Assembly (NCBI GenBank): GCA_029747015.1
Contig: JAKOGI010001351.1
Location: 161,501 to 225,500 of the forward strand
Reading direction: 5' to 3'
DNA from: Carnegiea gigantea
Taxonomy: Eukaryota > Streptophyta > Magnoliopsida > Caryophyllales > Cactaceae
DNA length: 64,000 nt
Of this stretch, positions 23,567 to 34,765 are shown piece by piece (position 1 is the first letter of the stretch; each line of letters starts with the position of its first letter). Under the pieces are notes generated by a model that worked only from the letters and a program-made list of their open reading frames with translations, made no database searches and was not told the DNA's origin. The translations under genes were made by a program, and so were the position numbers.

Positions 23567-24127
23567 TAAGAATTTCGTCCTCGAAATTTGCTCACCTGAT
23601 GGAAATAATGTGGGATATTTTTCACGCATTTCGCTTTCTAACTCCCAAGTTGCTTCTGCCTCCTTGTGATGTTTCCATAACACCTTAACATAGGGGATGC
23701 TCCTGTTTCTGAGCTTCTTTTCCATCTTCTCCAAAATCCTAATGGGTTCTTCTACATAGGTGAGATTCTCCTTAACTTGTAGGGGTTCATATCGGATGAT
23801 ATGATCCGGATCCGGAGCGTATTTCCGGAGATTGGATACATGAAATACATCGTGGATGCCTTGCAATGAGGGCGGTAAGGCTAGTCGGTACGCAACCGAT
23901 CCTACTTTCTACAGAACTTCAAACGGTCCAATGAACCTCGGGCTTAGTTTTCCTTTTTGCCCAAATCTTATACTTCCTTTAAGTGGGGACACTTTCAGAA
24001 ATAAATGGTCTCCAATCTCAAACTCCAGTGGCCTCCTCCTATTATCCGCGTAGCTCTTTTGCCTACTCTGTGCAACTTGCAACCTCTTACGGATTGTCTT
24101 AATTATTCCGATCATTTGATCGATCAA
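23564..24127 (-). pseudogene. Chromovirus integrase C terminus and chromodomain
   Basis: Two same-phase frames (24127-23909 and 23866-23564) separated by an in-frame TAG near 23906. The first has the integrase GPY/F-like region (RFIGPFEVL). The second begins with the DVFHVSNLRKY motif and ends in a chromodomain-like segment (VLWKHHKEAEATWELESEMR). Chromodomains direct integration into marked chromatin in this lineage. The aromatic cage residues look partly altered. Confidence 0.8.
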
Positions 24128-24153
24128 GTCAACCTTAGAAGGTTCCCTTTCCC

Positions 24154-25130
24154 CTACTTCATTCCAATAAACCGGAGTTCTGCAACGCTACCATATAACG
24201 CCTCGAAAGGAGCCATGCCTATACTAGCGTGGTGACTATTATTATACGCAAACTCGATCAGAGGCAAGTTATGATCCCAAGCTCCAGCGTAATCGAGTGC
24301 ACAGGCTCTCAACATGTCCTCCAAGGTTTGAATGGTTCTTTCAGATTGACCGTCCGTCTGTGGATGGAAGGCCATACTTAAACGTAGTTCTGTGCCCATT
24401 GCTCTTTGAAAACCATGCCAGAAGCGAGATACAAACTTGGTATCGCGATCTAACATAATACTGAGTGGCACACCATGCAGTCTAACTGTCTCCTTAATGT
24501 ATAGGTTAGCGAGTTGCTCAGAGGTGAAAGTGGCCTTGATGGGTAAGAAGTGTGCAGCCTTGGTCAATCTGTCAACTATAACCCACACACCGTCATACTG
24601 TCTGATGGTTTTTGGCATTCCAATCATGAAATTCATGGTGATGTGTTCCCATTTCCACTCGGGAATTGGCAAGGGTTGCAGTAAACCTCCAGGTTTCTGA
24701 TGCTCGGTCCCGCTGGCACGTAAGGCACCGAGTCACGTACTCTGCGATATCCCTTTTCATGCCATTCCACCAGTAATGGGTTTTCAAGTCACGGTACATC
24801 TTCGTACTTCCAGGGTGTACAACAAGTGTGGAATTGTGCGCCTCCTTTAACAATTCCTTCTTGAGAGCTGTTATGTTTGGTGCACACAGTCTATTCCCAC
24901 ACCAAAGTACCTCATTTTGGATGGAAAATACCTTATTCTTTCCTTCTTCCACGCCTTTCTTTATCTTCATAAGTTCAGGGTCATCCTTCTGCTGTTGCTT
25001 GATCGTTTCGATCAATGGCAAAAAGATTTGAAGTGCTGCCAAGTAGCCTTGATTTCCTGGCAGCACTACCTCTATTTGTAGCACGTCGAGCTCCCTTAGG
25101 AGTCTCTTTTCTTGTGTAAGTAGACAGGCT
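24154..25130 (-). pseudogene. Chromovirus integrase core
   Basis: The HHCC finger ([20 protein letters not shown]) is in the frame that also holds RNase H; the catalytic core is in another frame (24672-24154), so an indel lies near 24700. In the core the segment [11 protein letters not shown] has Asn (codon 24631-24633) where the first catalytic Asp of the DDE triad is expected. LDRDTKF and TDGQSERTIQTLEDML carry the remaining residues. A second frame change near 24150-24200 leads into the C-terminal part. Not functional. Confidence 0.85.
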
Positions 25131-26356
25131 ACAGACCCCATGGATTTTCTACTCAGTGCGTCACCCACCACGTTTGCCTTTCCAGGGTGATATTGGATCT
25201 CGATATCATAATCCTTCAGGAGTTCTAACCATCTTCTTTGCCTCATGTTTAACTCTTTTTGAGTAAAGATGTATTTCAAGCTCTTGTGGTCAGTGCATAC
25301 TTCACACCTTACTCTATAGAGGTAATGTCCCCAGATTTTTAAGGCAAACACAACCGCGGCCAATTCTAGGTCATGTGTTGGATAATTCTCTTCGTAGGGC
25401 TTCAATTGGCGAGAGGCTTAAGCAATAACTCTGCCTTTTTGCATTAATACACATCCCAGTCCCTTCTTAGACGCATCGCTGTAGATTACAAACCCTTTAT
25501 TACCCTCAGGTATAGTTAGTATTGGGGCAGACACCATTCGGTTCTTTAGTTCCTGAAAGGCATCTTCGCACTCTGTAGTCCATTCAAATTTGTTGGTCTT
25601 CCGAAGTAATCTGGTAATAGGTAAGGCTAGTTTAGAAAATCCTTCTATAAATCTTCGATAGTAGCCAGCCATACCTAAGAAGCTCCGTACTTCGGAGACG
25701 TTTGTGGGTCTCGGCCAATTTACGATGGCCTCTATCTTTGTTGGGTCCACTGATATACAATCCTTGGTCACTACATGACCCAGAAATTGCACCTGTTCTA
25801 GCCAAAACTCGCACTTTTCAAGCTTAGCATATAGCTTGTGTTCTTCTAGGGTTTTCAACACCACTCGTAGGTGGTTTGCATGTTCTTTTCTAGTCTTGGA
25901 GTATACCAAGATACCATCAATGAATACCACTATGAATTTATCGAGAAAGGACTTAAAGACCCTATTCATCAAGTCCATAAAGAATGCGGGAGCATTCGTT
26001 AACCCAAATGGCAACACCAATAACTCATAATGCCCATATCAAGTGCGAAAAGTGGTTTTAGGCATGTCCTCCTTCTTGATCTTCAATTGATGGTACCCCG
26101 ATCTCAAATCAATCTTCGAGAACACCGAAGCACTAGCCAATTGATCAAACAGGTCATCAATTCGAGGAAGTGGGTATTTATTCTTGACCGTTACCTTGTT
26201 TAGTTCTCGATAGTCGATACATAACCTCAAACTCCTATCTTTCTTCTTCAAAAATACAATTGGTGCTCCCCAGGGCGAAACACTAGGCTGAATTAACCCC
26301 TTATCAAGCAACTCTTGCAACTGAGTTTTCAACTCTATCAATTCCGCAGGCGCCAT
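25131..26356 (-). pseudogene. Chromovirus reverse transcriptase and RNase H
   Basis: Frames 26356-26039, 26020-25418 and 25405 downward share one phase and are broken only by single stops. RT motifs: [54 protein letters not shown], then [11 protein letters not shown]. The catalytic pair is IDG instead of IDD (codon GGT at 25913-25915), which should abolish polymerase activity. RNase H shows [40 protein letters not shown] and GDALSRKS. Confidence 0.9.
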
Positions 26357-27016
26357 TCAATAAGGTGCCTTGGATATTGGGGCAGTTCTAGGTACCAGTT
26401 CAATGGTAAATTCAATTTCTCTGTCGGGTGGTAGCCCCGGTGCTTCTTGAAACACCTGTGGAAACTCCCTTGCTACCGGAATCTCACTCAGGTCCAGCTC
26501 TTTCAGTTCTACGACCTCAATCGCACACAAATAGCCCTGACATCCTTTCTTCAACATTTTGAATGCTTGCATAGCAGATACCGTTGGGACGGTCACTTGG
26601 TGGCCACTTCCCTTAAAGGTTACTCTTTCTCCATCGGGGGCCGAGAAGGTAACCAGCTTTCTCTCGCAGTCAATAGTAACTTTATGTCTGGTTAACCAAT
26701 CCATCCCTAGAATAACGTCCCAACCTTGTATATCTAGCTGTACTAGGTCTACAGGGAGAACTCTCCCTTCTAATTGAATAACACAGTCTTTAAAAACAAG
26801 ATCGGTATAGTAAGTAGATCCTAAGGAGGTGGTCACATATAATTGTACATCCATCTCACTGGGCTTGCTAGTGAGTTTCTTTGCAAAGGTAGGATTTACA
26901 AAAGAATGCGTGGCACCCGAATCAAATAAAACATGAGCATAAAGATGTTTAATAAGAAGAGTACCTGATACAGTAGCAGTGGGGTTCTCCGCCTCATCTC
27001 CTTCTAGGCTAAACAC
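26357..27016 (-). pseudogene. Chromovirus aspartic protease
   Basis: Frame of 219 codons containing HVLFDSGATHSFVNPTFAKKL (catalytic DSG) and the usual gypsy continuation VILGMDWLTRHKVTIDCERK. It follows gag in the same phase after an in-frame stop near 27030 and leads into RT with a stop at 26357. It lies on the polyprotein path; the protein would mature Gag-Pol in the particle. Confidence 0.88.
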
Positions 27017-27039
27017 CCGGCCACCTGCCTACGGTCTTT

Positions 27040-27964
27040 TCCCACTTCTGTTGCCTCTTGAAGTTGTATTCGCGGGAGGGCGACCTCTCTAAGAGATAGG
27101 GTTGGTTCCCGTTCCTGGACCTTGAATGTTGCCTTGTCGATTTCTTGCTTTTCTGGGGCAATCTGCGAGTTTGTGGTCCATTGCACCACACCCATAACAT
27201 CCTTGAGTACCATACTTACAAGGTTCGTAATGCAATCGTCCGCATTGATTACAAGGTTCAATCTCTGGTCTTCGTGCAACTTGTACTCCCTTACCCCGAT
27301 CCTTTGCGGGGTTAAAGTTTCTAAATCTCTTATTCCCCTAAGTACTGGACCCTCCTTGGCCAAATTTTCTTTTGGCTTGGCCCATTTGTCGACTCTCAAC
27401 TTCAGTTTCTTCTAAGACCCGAGCAATTTTCACTGCCCTCTGATACATTCCTTGAAAGCTTGTAAAGACATGCCCAGTTATCATTCGCCTGACTGGCCCC
27501 TTAAGACCTTGCTCAAAATGATCCATCTTCATCTCTTCAGTGGCAACCTGATTGGGTGCAAAGCGGCTGAGTTCATTAAACTTCGCTGCGTACTCTGTCA
27601 CGCCTATTTGTCCTTGCTTCAGACGTAAAAATTCCTGTTCTTTTGCCCTTTTCATATCTCGAGGGTAATATTAGGCATCCATCAGAGTTTTTAACTGCTC
27701 CCAGGTTAGGGCTGGCTCACCAGCTCAGGGTTTAACTGTACCCCACCAGAATTCTGCCTCTTTCTCAAACTGATGAGTTACTAGGCGTACTTTAAAGCCT
27801 TCAGGGCAGTCCATTACTTCGAATAGGTTCTCCATTCTTCTTAACCACTCCTCGTATGCGAGGGGGTCGGTTCCTCCACCAAACCTCGGTGGTTTTAACT
27901 TGTTAAATTGATAAATCATCCCTAGGGCGGTTGGCTCGGCCATCCGTTCTCTTCGGGGAGGCAT
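27040..27964 (-). pseudogene. Chromovirus gag with zinc knuckle
   Basis: Starts MPPRRERMAEPTALGM at 27964. Capsid phrases are PPRFGGGTDPLAYEEWLRRM and, after stops near 27660-27725, RLKQGQIGVTEYAAKFNELS and MDHFEQGLKGPVRRMI. In the same phase, past another stop near 27344, are a CNQCGRLHYEPC half-knuckle and a canonical CCHC knuckle (CYGCGAMDHKLADC, 27158-27199). At least four stop codons break it. A longer open frame at 27399-27004 in another phase is only a shadow. Confidence 0.85.
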
Positions 27965-28277
27965 TGCTACACAACTGTTTATGTAAAGTTGCTTAGTTTT
28001 ATATATATAAAAATCGATCTAACAGAGGCATTTATAGACATAAGACAATATTTAGGTAGCATTCATTAGTAAAATGCATTCACACTTTACAAAACATAGG
28101 GGTAAAACCCTTGCTCATTCATTCATTCTAAGGATACATTTAGCTCGGGAGTCATCTAAGAGTTCCTAACACACTGACGCCTTAGGAAGGGGAGAAACTA
28201 GGAGGGTACACTGACTATGATTTATTAGATACATTACATACGGTAACAACTTCAGATCACGCAAGTCTCTAAACATC
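27965..28277 (-). other. Spacer between the extra ORF and gag
   Basis: Non-coding leader of about 310 bp, A/T-rich near the gag start. No motif was recognised. Confidence 0.5.
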
Positions 28278-28955
28278 ACTGGGGGAATCTCCCTCAGAAG
28301 GGTTGTCTACCGCTAGCTCATTCGAACCTTCAGACTCAACTGGGGCTAGTAAGTCCCACAACACGAAAGTTAGGGAGTGTTCTACATCGGGCGCTTCATC
28401 CACTAGCTCCCTCATTCTCAGCATCGTGGCCTACCAGCCATGGGGGTATTGAGCACCAAATGATTCTATCCAGTGTGCCCACATCGTGGCTACTCATTTG
28501 TATCGCCTTGCCTGAGGGTTTTCCACGAACAGAAGCCTCATTTGGTGATACTCGATTTGATTTCTCTCGGTTATTGTGCTCGGTAGTTGTTGGGCAGCGG
28601 TGGGAGCAATCAAAGCTGTATTGACCAGTTCAATAGCGGCATCGCTCCTCCCGAAGGGGGTATCTCCTAAGAAATCCACCCGTCCTTCTGCTAATATTAG
28701 GAAATCCACTAATCCCTTGAAAGTAAACGGAGTGTAAGCTCCCCTGCGTACATGAAATAGACGGAGGATGGAGGTGACCTCGTTCCATCTTCCCGTGCAA
28801 GGCATTGTTCGGATGAACTTGTAAGTCCAGTGGTTTTGAGTGACCCGTAAGGGTCTCCACTGGTTGCTCCTAATCATTGCTTCCCAAAAGATGATCGCAT
28901 TCCACACAGCCAGCCAGAATGGAAGGCACTCGAAATCATCGATGCTAAACACCAT
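28278..28955 (-). pseudogene. Extra ORF between PBS and gag of the chromovirus
   Basis: ATG at 28955 opens 153 codons to a TGA at 28494. The same phase stays readable through a TAG near 28430 to a TAG at about 28278, in all about 226 codons. The open part has FWLAVWNAIIFWEAMIRSNQ, NHWTYKFIRTMPCTGRW, ILRLFHVRRGAYTPFTF and KGLVDFLILAEGRVDFLGD, and reads as a folded, mixed alpha/beta-like protein. The tail is acidic (VDEAPDVEH, NPSEGDSPSD). I do not recognise the family. It sits where Ogre/Tat elements carry an upstream ORF, but Tekay/Del elements are not known to me to have one. Function unknown. Confidence 0.55.
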
Positions 28956-29144
28956 CCTACATCACCACACTGGATTAGGCATAGACTAACAAGCACGCAT
29001 TTGAATGAGAGTCCTAAGCCATATTCTAGTTCGTGCCCATAAGTATGCAAAACAAGCACATAGTAAGCTCAAGTAAACACTTTAAGGCATATACTTTCAC
29101 ACCTTGATATACCTAAGGTCACATCTATATGCATATGCAACCTA
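28956..29144 (-). other. Chromovirus 5' leader between PBS and extra ORF
   Basis: About 190 bp following the PBS in sense. No ORF or clear structural motif was recognised; packaging signals would be expected here. Confidence 0.45.
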
Positions 29145-29158
29145 TGGCTCTGATACCA
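29145..29158 (-). other. Chromovirus primer binding site, tRNA-iMet type
   Basis: Minus strand TGGTATCAGAGCCA, matching the 3' end of initiator tRNA-Met, five bases inside the 5' LTR. Confidence 0.92.
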
Positions 29159-31149
29159 CCTAATGTAACACCCCAACTACCTACCAGGGATGTCACACAC
29201 TAGGATCCCCCAAGGGAGACCCCTAAGGCTCTTTCTGTAATTATTTTCTTTAGAAATTCCACCTAACTTTAATTTAGTTAGGGAATTCTGGAACGAAACA
29301 GCCAGAGTTCCGTCCATAATTACAACATTTCCAATATTTACATTATGAAGTTCAGGGTACCTGTGAACTTTTAACCAAAATACAAAATAACTAGGATTTC
29401 CAACGAGTCACACACTCGCGGTGAGCGGTGAGGCTTAAGCCCTTTACAAACACTTATTACAAAAGATTTACATAGGTTTATACTACCAGAGCCACTGAGC
29501 CACTTTATGACCAATGTACGCACTTTGTTAAAACAAAACATCACTTCAGGTGGCTTCATAACTTCACATTACAGGCACATCTATGGAAGCAACTAGCGGT
29601 CCGTTCATTCTTCACCTGGGGGAAAAGGGAAAAAGGAAATGGAGTGAGCCACCACATGCTCAGTGAGTGTCCCTCCACTCCCTAAAACAAAACTTTACAG
29701 GCAATATTATTCATAATATTCACTTGGTAATACTATAGCTGTACTAAGTCATATATCACAGACCATGGACTCCTGGTGAGACACGCAAGAATGATAACTT
29801 TCTAGCGCTAATCAACGGTGGCAAGTTGAGATCTTGATTACACGTGATGTGATTATGAAACATCAACATTAGATGCGATATCACTTGTACATTCAATATG
29901 CACTTTAGAAGTTATTACTTGAAGCACTGTGAACAATATGGCCACGTATAACTTTGAAGTCATGCTCATTTAACTATAAAGCCCGCAAGCTTACTTTGGA
30001 GCTATAAGTGCAGAAACCTTCTTTTCTCTTTTGGCAATCTTTTCTTAAAAAGCTTAAAGATTGACTTTCTTTCAAGAATTCCCTTCATGTTGGTCACTTT
30101 GGGCCCTTAAAACTTTCTTTCTTTCTGAATACTGAAAGGCCATAAGTTGACTATTTTCTCATTCTTGAGGAAAGTAATCTGGGCATAAGATCATTACGAA
30201 GTGCTGATTGAGAGAGATCTACACTCAATCCCAGTGAGATTAACTCACTCTAAGCTCTTACTCCCAGGATGGCAACTAACTTTTAGACCTTAACCCTCGT
30301 CAGGGTCTCTAGAGATTACTCTCTAGGTTAGGGATTCCCCCGTTCAAGTAGGTTCACTCCCATCTATTGTCCCTAAGCACTTATCTTAGCCATTTAAACT
30401 GGTCATAACGACTAATAACTTGGTTACTTGTTTGGGTAAAAACCACTTGTCATACAACTCACACTTTTATAGAAAAACGTTTTAGGGATTCTCCTATTCA
30501 AGCAGGTTCACTCCCAAACAGTGGTTGTGTAGCTGAAAATAGGCCATTGCTTATTACTAGTCATGGCTATTACTGGTTTGAAAACACAAGAGGCATTCTT
30601 CGTCAAATCATCACCCATTCATGCATAATGTACCTTAATAAGGGAAGGGGGTTTTACACGTTTCACATACATACACTTCATAATCATTTCAACAACATAA
30701 TGAGCCACACATGGCCTCACAATCCACACGATTGCGGAAATTCCACAGCCCGGGCTCCCTCCTCACAAGCACCGTACCACAAAGACCTCGAACCACTCAT
30801 AGTTCTTCCTCAAACCATCCAACTACCATCTCGATTTCAATTTCACAATCTAGCAGCGTAATCACTATGATATACGGAAAGGCAATGCATAACTTACACA
30901 CTTACCAATGCTCAACTTACCGATTAAATATTAGCAATTAGTAGAGCGCTGCAACTAACGGTTGTAACCGAGCACACATATATAACTATAAGCAAGCACT
31001 CATACGGCTAAACTTAACAGGAAGCATGGGGGTGTGATTGGCATTCATGTCGGTTAGCTAGGAGTCGCAAACAAGTCATTCTAAAGCTAAACGTAACTCA
31101 CTAAATGGACAAGTGTTGGCTCCATGTTACATTTTCACGACGAACATAA

Positions 31150-31690
31150 AACGACTCACTTCAATCTAAAAACTTAGGCATGGATTAACTATACGCATTC
31201 GAATCAACGCTAAACACATATAATTCGCTTCGAATCAAGAACTTAGGCATAAATTAACTACGTGCATTCGAATTAACGCTGGACATATATAATTCGCTTC
31301 GAATCAAGAACTTAGGCATAAATTAACTACGTGCATTCGAATTAACACAAAACACATATAATTCACTTCGAATTACAATCTTAGGTATAAATTAACTACA
31401 TGCATTCGAATTAACGCAAAACATATATAATTCACTTCGAATTAAGAACTTATGCATAAATTAACTACGTGCATTCGAATTAACGCAAAACACATATAAT
31501 TCACTTCGAATCAAGAACTTAGGCATAAATTAACTACATGCATTCGAATTAACGCTAAACACATATAATTCACTTCGAATTACAATCTCAGGCATAAATT
31601 AACTACATGCATTCGACTTAACGCTAAATGCACGTAATTCACTTCGAATTACAATCTCAGGCATAAATTAACTGCATGAATCGAACCTAA
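31150..31690. repeat. 69-bp tandem repeat inside the chromovirus LTR (right copy)
   Basis: About 7.5 units with the same TGCATTCGAATTAACGC marker and 69-bp spacing as 22000-22600, one unit fewer. Alternating unit types are again present. Confidence 0.88.
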
Positions 31691-31971
31691 ACATGTATAG
31701 CTCACTTCTTGACATTTCTGACACATTTAGCGAACTCTAACTTGACATGCAACATCAATCTACTGAAAAACATTTTCAAAATTAATAATAGCTTAGGAGG
31801 GAGAAACACTTACCTGGAATCGCTTAATAACCCTCTCAATTGGCAGAAATTCACGCCTCAAATCCCCTTGAACTCGACCCTGGTTCGGCTACCCCCAGAA
31901 CCCGAAACGCTAGCTTCGACTTAGTGGCACTTTGGGCTGATTTTGGCAAGAATTCAACCCCCAATTTATAG

Positions 31972-31981
31972 AGGAGGTAGT
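31972..31981 (-). promoter_or_regulatory. Putative TATA box of the chromovirus 5' LTR
   Basis: Minus strand CTATAAATTGGG-type sequence. The left LTR has the related TTTATAAATTGG at 22872-22883. The element 5' of it is rich in G on the plus strand. The transcription start was not determined. Confidence 0.4.
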
Positions 31982-32635
31982 GAGGGTTGTGGGTTGCCGG
32001 AATCCGGCACATGGGTGGCGGTTTTCGAGGGTTAGACGCGTGGTTTTTGGGCTGGGAGAAGTGGATGGTAGTGTGTTGTGGTTGTGGCGGTGGAGGACGC
32101 GTGTGGGTGGACCAGTGGTCCCTTTCTCTCGCCGGCGAAGGGTGGTGACGCCAGACACCGGCCACTGGTTGCCGGTGAGAGAAAGAGAGAGAGTGAGAGC
32201 GAGCGAGTTCGAGAGAGGGGGGAGGTTTCGGGGTCTCTGTGACCCAATAACAAGCCCCCTCCCCTTTTGTTCCCTTTTTTTTGGGGGGGGGCTAACTAAC
32301 ATCATTCAACTAAATTCTGGTTCCATACTCGTTAACGGATAGGCTAAACTCGAGTTGAAACGACCTACAACTAACATTTTAATTTAAACTCTGGGGATTG
32401 ACTAGGTAAAATGAAAAATGATTTTAAAAATTCAAGTTAGCATCGATTCAAAAATTTATAAATAAGTAACGTCAATAATCACATTAATCAAATAATCATT
32501 CTTTTTAATGAAATTAATCGTTAAAAATTCACACATTCGACTTAATACCTTTGTCGAACAATAATTCAAATGCAACTAGTAAATTCAGCAACTGAAACAG
32601 TTAGTCAATAATAGAATGAAAGCGTGGCTCTTACA

Positions 32636-32640
32636 CCATG
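32636..32640. repeat. Target site duplication of the chromovirus, right
   Basis: CCATG, partner of CCACG at 20005-20009. The C-to-T change falls at a CpG. Confidence 0.75.
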
Positions 32641-34554
32641 GCAGCCAAGCATCACCTTCAGCCCAACAATCATCACCATCTCATCTACCCTCTCAACCAC
32701 ACGGCCTTCTTGATAATCCACCCACACATCACATAATCATCCCATCATCACCTCCATACACTCCACGACATATCCTTCATCTCCTCACCTCATCATCATA
32801 ATTCATTACCATTATCATCAAAGTAGGGGTGCTCTATTTTATTTTAGTTTATTTTATTTCATTTTTTTTTGTGTTTGTTTAGTTGATTATTAAACATGAT
32901 TTATTTGGGTGAATTTTGTGATTTTATTTTTAATATGAGTGAGTAATTCCTTTTTACTTAGTATAATCTTCTTGAAGCCATGCTAAATTTACTATTTTGA
33001 AACAAGTTTTATGCTTTGTTGCCTAGTTGATTCATATTCATGATTCTATAGCGATTACCATTTATCGTTTATGATATTCATGTTAAATTAATTAGAATGC
33101 ATGCTAGTTAGTTTAATACAATTTCAATTGATAGTTTAGAAGACTATAATACGTAAAAGTTATAGTCTTTTACACTTTGGTATCACCCTAATTAATCATG
33201 GATGGCTCAAACCCATCTCTTTTAATGAGGTAATCGCTTTAGATCTTTGTTAAATCGCTGGTAAATTGGTTACAAAGTGTTAAATGATGTTTTTCTAATT
33301 CTTAATGCTCTAGTTTAATTAAATTCTTGTGCTGGTGTGAGGGTTATCTAAACTATTAGGGTTTATATTAGGGCTGTACCTAATTAAACTAGAACTTAAG
33401 GAAAAAATGGGGAAGAACTATTGGTAGATGCCTTCTACAGTTCAATTCATGAATGAAATTAACTTGTGTGTTAATGATAAATATTAATTTGCATGGTGGA
33501 TTGAGATTATACTAAGTATCCTTCATAAATTTGACAATTTTTGATCATTGTTTGTTACTTAGAGTTAATTTGATTCGTTTGTTCTATTTTTATTAGCTTC
33601 AATATAATTTCAATCAAACCCCCCCTAAAAAGTATAGTCTTTTAGGAGTGTCTAGGTAATTTTAGATAGTTTAGATTTTGAGTTTTAGAGTGGTTATAAT
33701 TTTAGATTGATTTATATTCAGTTTTAGTATTTAATTACTGGTTTGTTAGAAATTAGGCTAACAATAGTTATTTTTGTTGTTTTTTGATTTTTATCAGTTC
33801 CTAAAGTTTATTTAGTGTCCCAGTCTGCCCATATTTAATTCCGTAATTTTTAGAAGTTATTTGATAATTTTTCAGAATTATTTTGTGAATTGAATATGTG
33901 CAGGTTTCTAGGTTATTAATTCTAAAAATTTTGATTTTAATTGTTAATTCATGAATATTAGGTATTGTTAAGTCCATAAAATTGTGTCCTAGAATTAGCG
34001 TAACTTTCGTGATTATTTTCATGTTTATATTTATGCAAATTATTTTATTTCTAATTTCATATTTAATATTCTGCATTGATATTCTGTGGTAATTTTCTGA
34101 TTTGATTTTTCTGAAATTATTTGGATACAATTGAGGAGTTATAAGCTCATATACCTGAAGAATAATATTTTATATTACTGTTTGACATTTTTAATATTTA
34201 TTTTCTGATTATTATTTGCTATTTTGATTTTTAATTAGAATTTCAGTTGCTCTTCTGTTTTTATTTTGCTAGATTATTTAGGAAAGCTTTTTACTGTTTC
34301 CTTTCCAGAATATAATCCAAATATTTAGGAGCATCATTGGGTGTTTTTTTTCCAGATTTTTATTCATTAGATTTTAATTATTTTAGAATTACTAAGATTA
34401 GAGTTAATAAATTGGATTAATAAGATCATTTAGGATTAAGCTAGCCTTTTTAAAACAATCTTCCCTCGTGGATGGATCCCTACTTCCCTATGCTATAAAA
34501 AGTACTTAATAACTAAAGTAGTGGTTAAATTTGTAGCTCTCGACAAGCTTAATA
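32636..34554 (+). repeat. Array LTR A, 3' part
   Basis: Continues LTR A after the nested element, from GGCAGCCAAGC to the edge GCTTAATA (GCTTAACA in the other LTRs). It is very similar to 38418-40334, 43811-45723 and 49613-51533. A TATAAAAAG word lies about 60 bp from the LTR end in all copies. Confidence 0.88.
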
Positions 34555-34559
34555 AATTT

Positions 34560-34577
34560 TGGCGCCGTTGTCGGGGA
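34560..34577 (+). other. Primer binding site of array unit 1, Athila type
   Basis: TGGCGCCGTTGTCGGGGA, differing by one base from the TGGCGCCGTTGCCGGGGA form seen in unit 2. It lies five bases after the LTR edge. This sequence is the standard PBS of Athila and related plant gypsy elements. Confidence 0.85.
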
Positions 34578-34765
34578 AAGAAAATAAAATTGCTAGTTAC
34601 TTCTATCTAATTTTACTACTTTTATTGTTTTTATTTTAATTTTTGCAGATTGTCCGAGACTAAGGAGTGGTAAGGAAATTGGAGAGGACAAGGAGCAGAC
34701 ATTAGTAGATAAAAACAAAAAAGGTTGTCCTAATATCAGTAAGTCTTAAGATTAAAGAGGTAAGA

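Larger units (their letters stand above)
20010..32635 (-). mobile_element. Ty3/gypsy chromovirus, Tekay/Del-like, nested in LTR A
   Basis: 12,626 bp on the minus strand. LTRs (20010-23552 and 29164-32635) have TGTAA...TTACA ends, with an iMet-type PBS (29145-29158) and a PPT (23553-23566). Sense order: extra 5' ORF, gag with zinc knuckles, protease, RT, RNase H, integrase, chromodomain-like C terminus. Long LTRs, MPPRR gag start and chromodomain suggest Tekay/Del. Frames carry many stops, two frameshifts and two catalytic substitutions. Confidence 0.9.
29164..32635 (-). repeat. Chromovirus 5' LTR (right)
   Basis: 3472 bp, same ends as the left LTR. The 71-bp length difference is close to one 69-bp internal repeat unit. 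The G-rich segment near 31980-32240 and the pyrimidine/purine tracts are conserved with the left LTR. It drives the minus-strand element. Confidence 0.9.

Noticed and set aside
27004..27399. 131-codon minus-strand frame in gag region
   Set aside because: It is out of phase with the zinc knuckles, which are readable in the gag phase; a shadow frame opened by the real gene's composition.
33801..34130. 109-codon minus-strand frame repeated at 39580-39909 and 50779-51108
   Set aside because: Ile/Lys/Asn-rich translation of AT-rich LTR sequence. It recurs only because the LTRs are duplicates, it is lost in LTR C, and it is antisense to the element.
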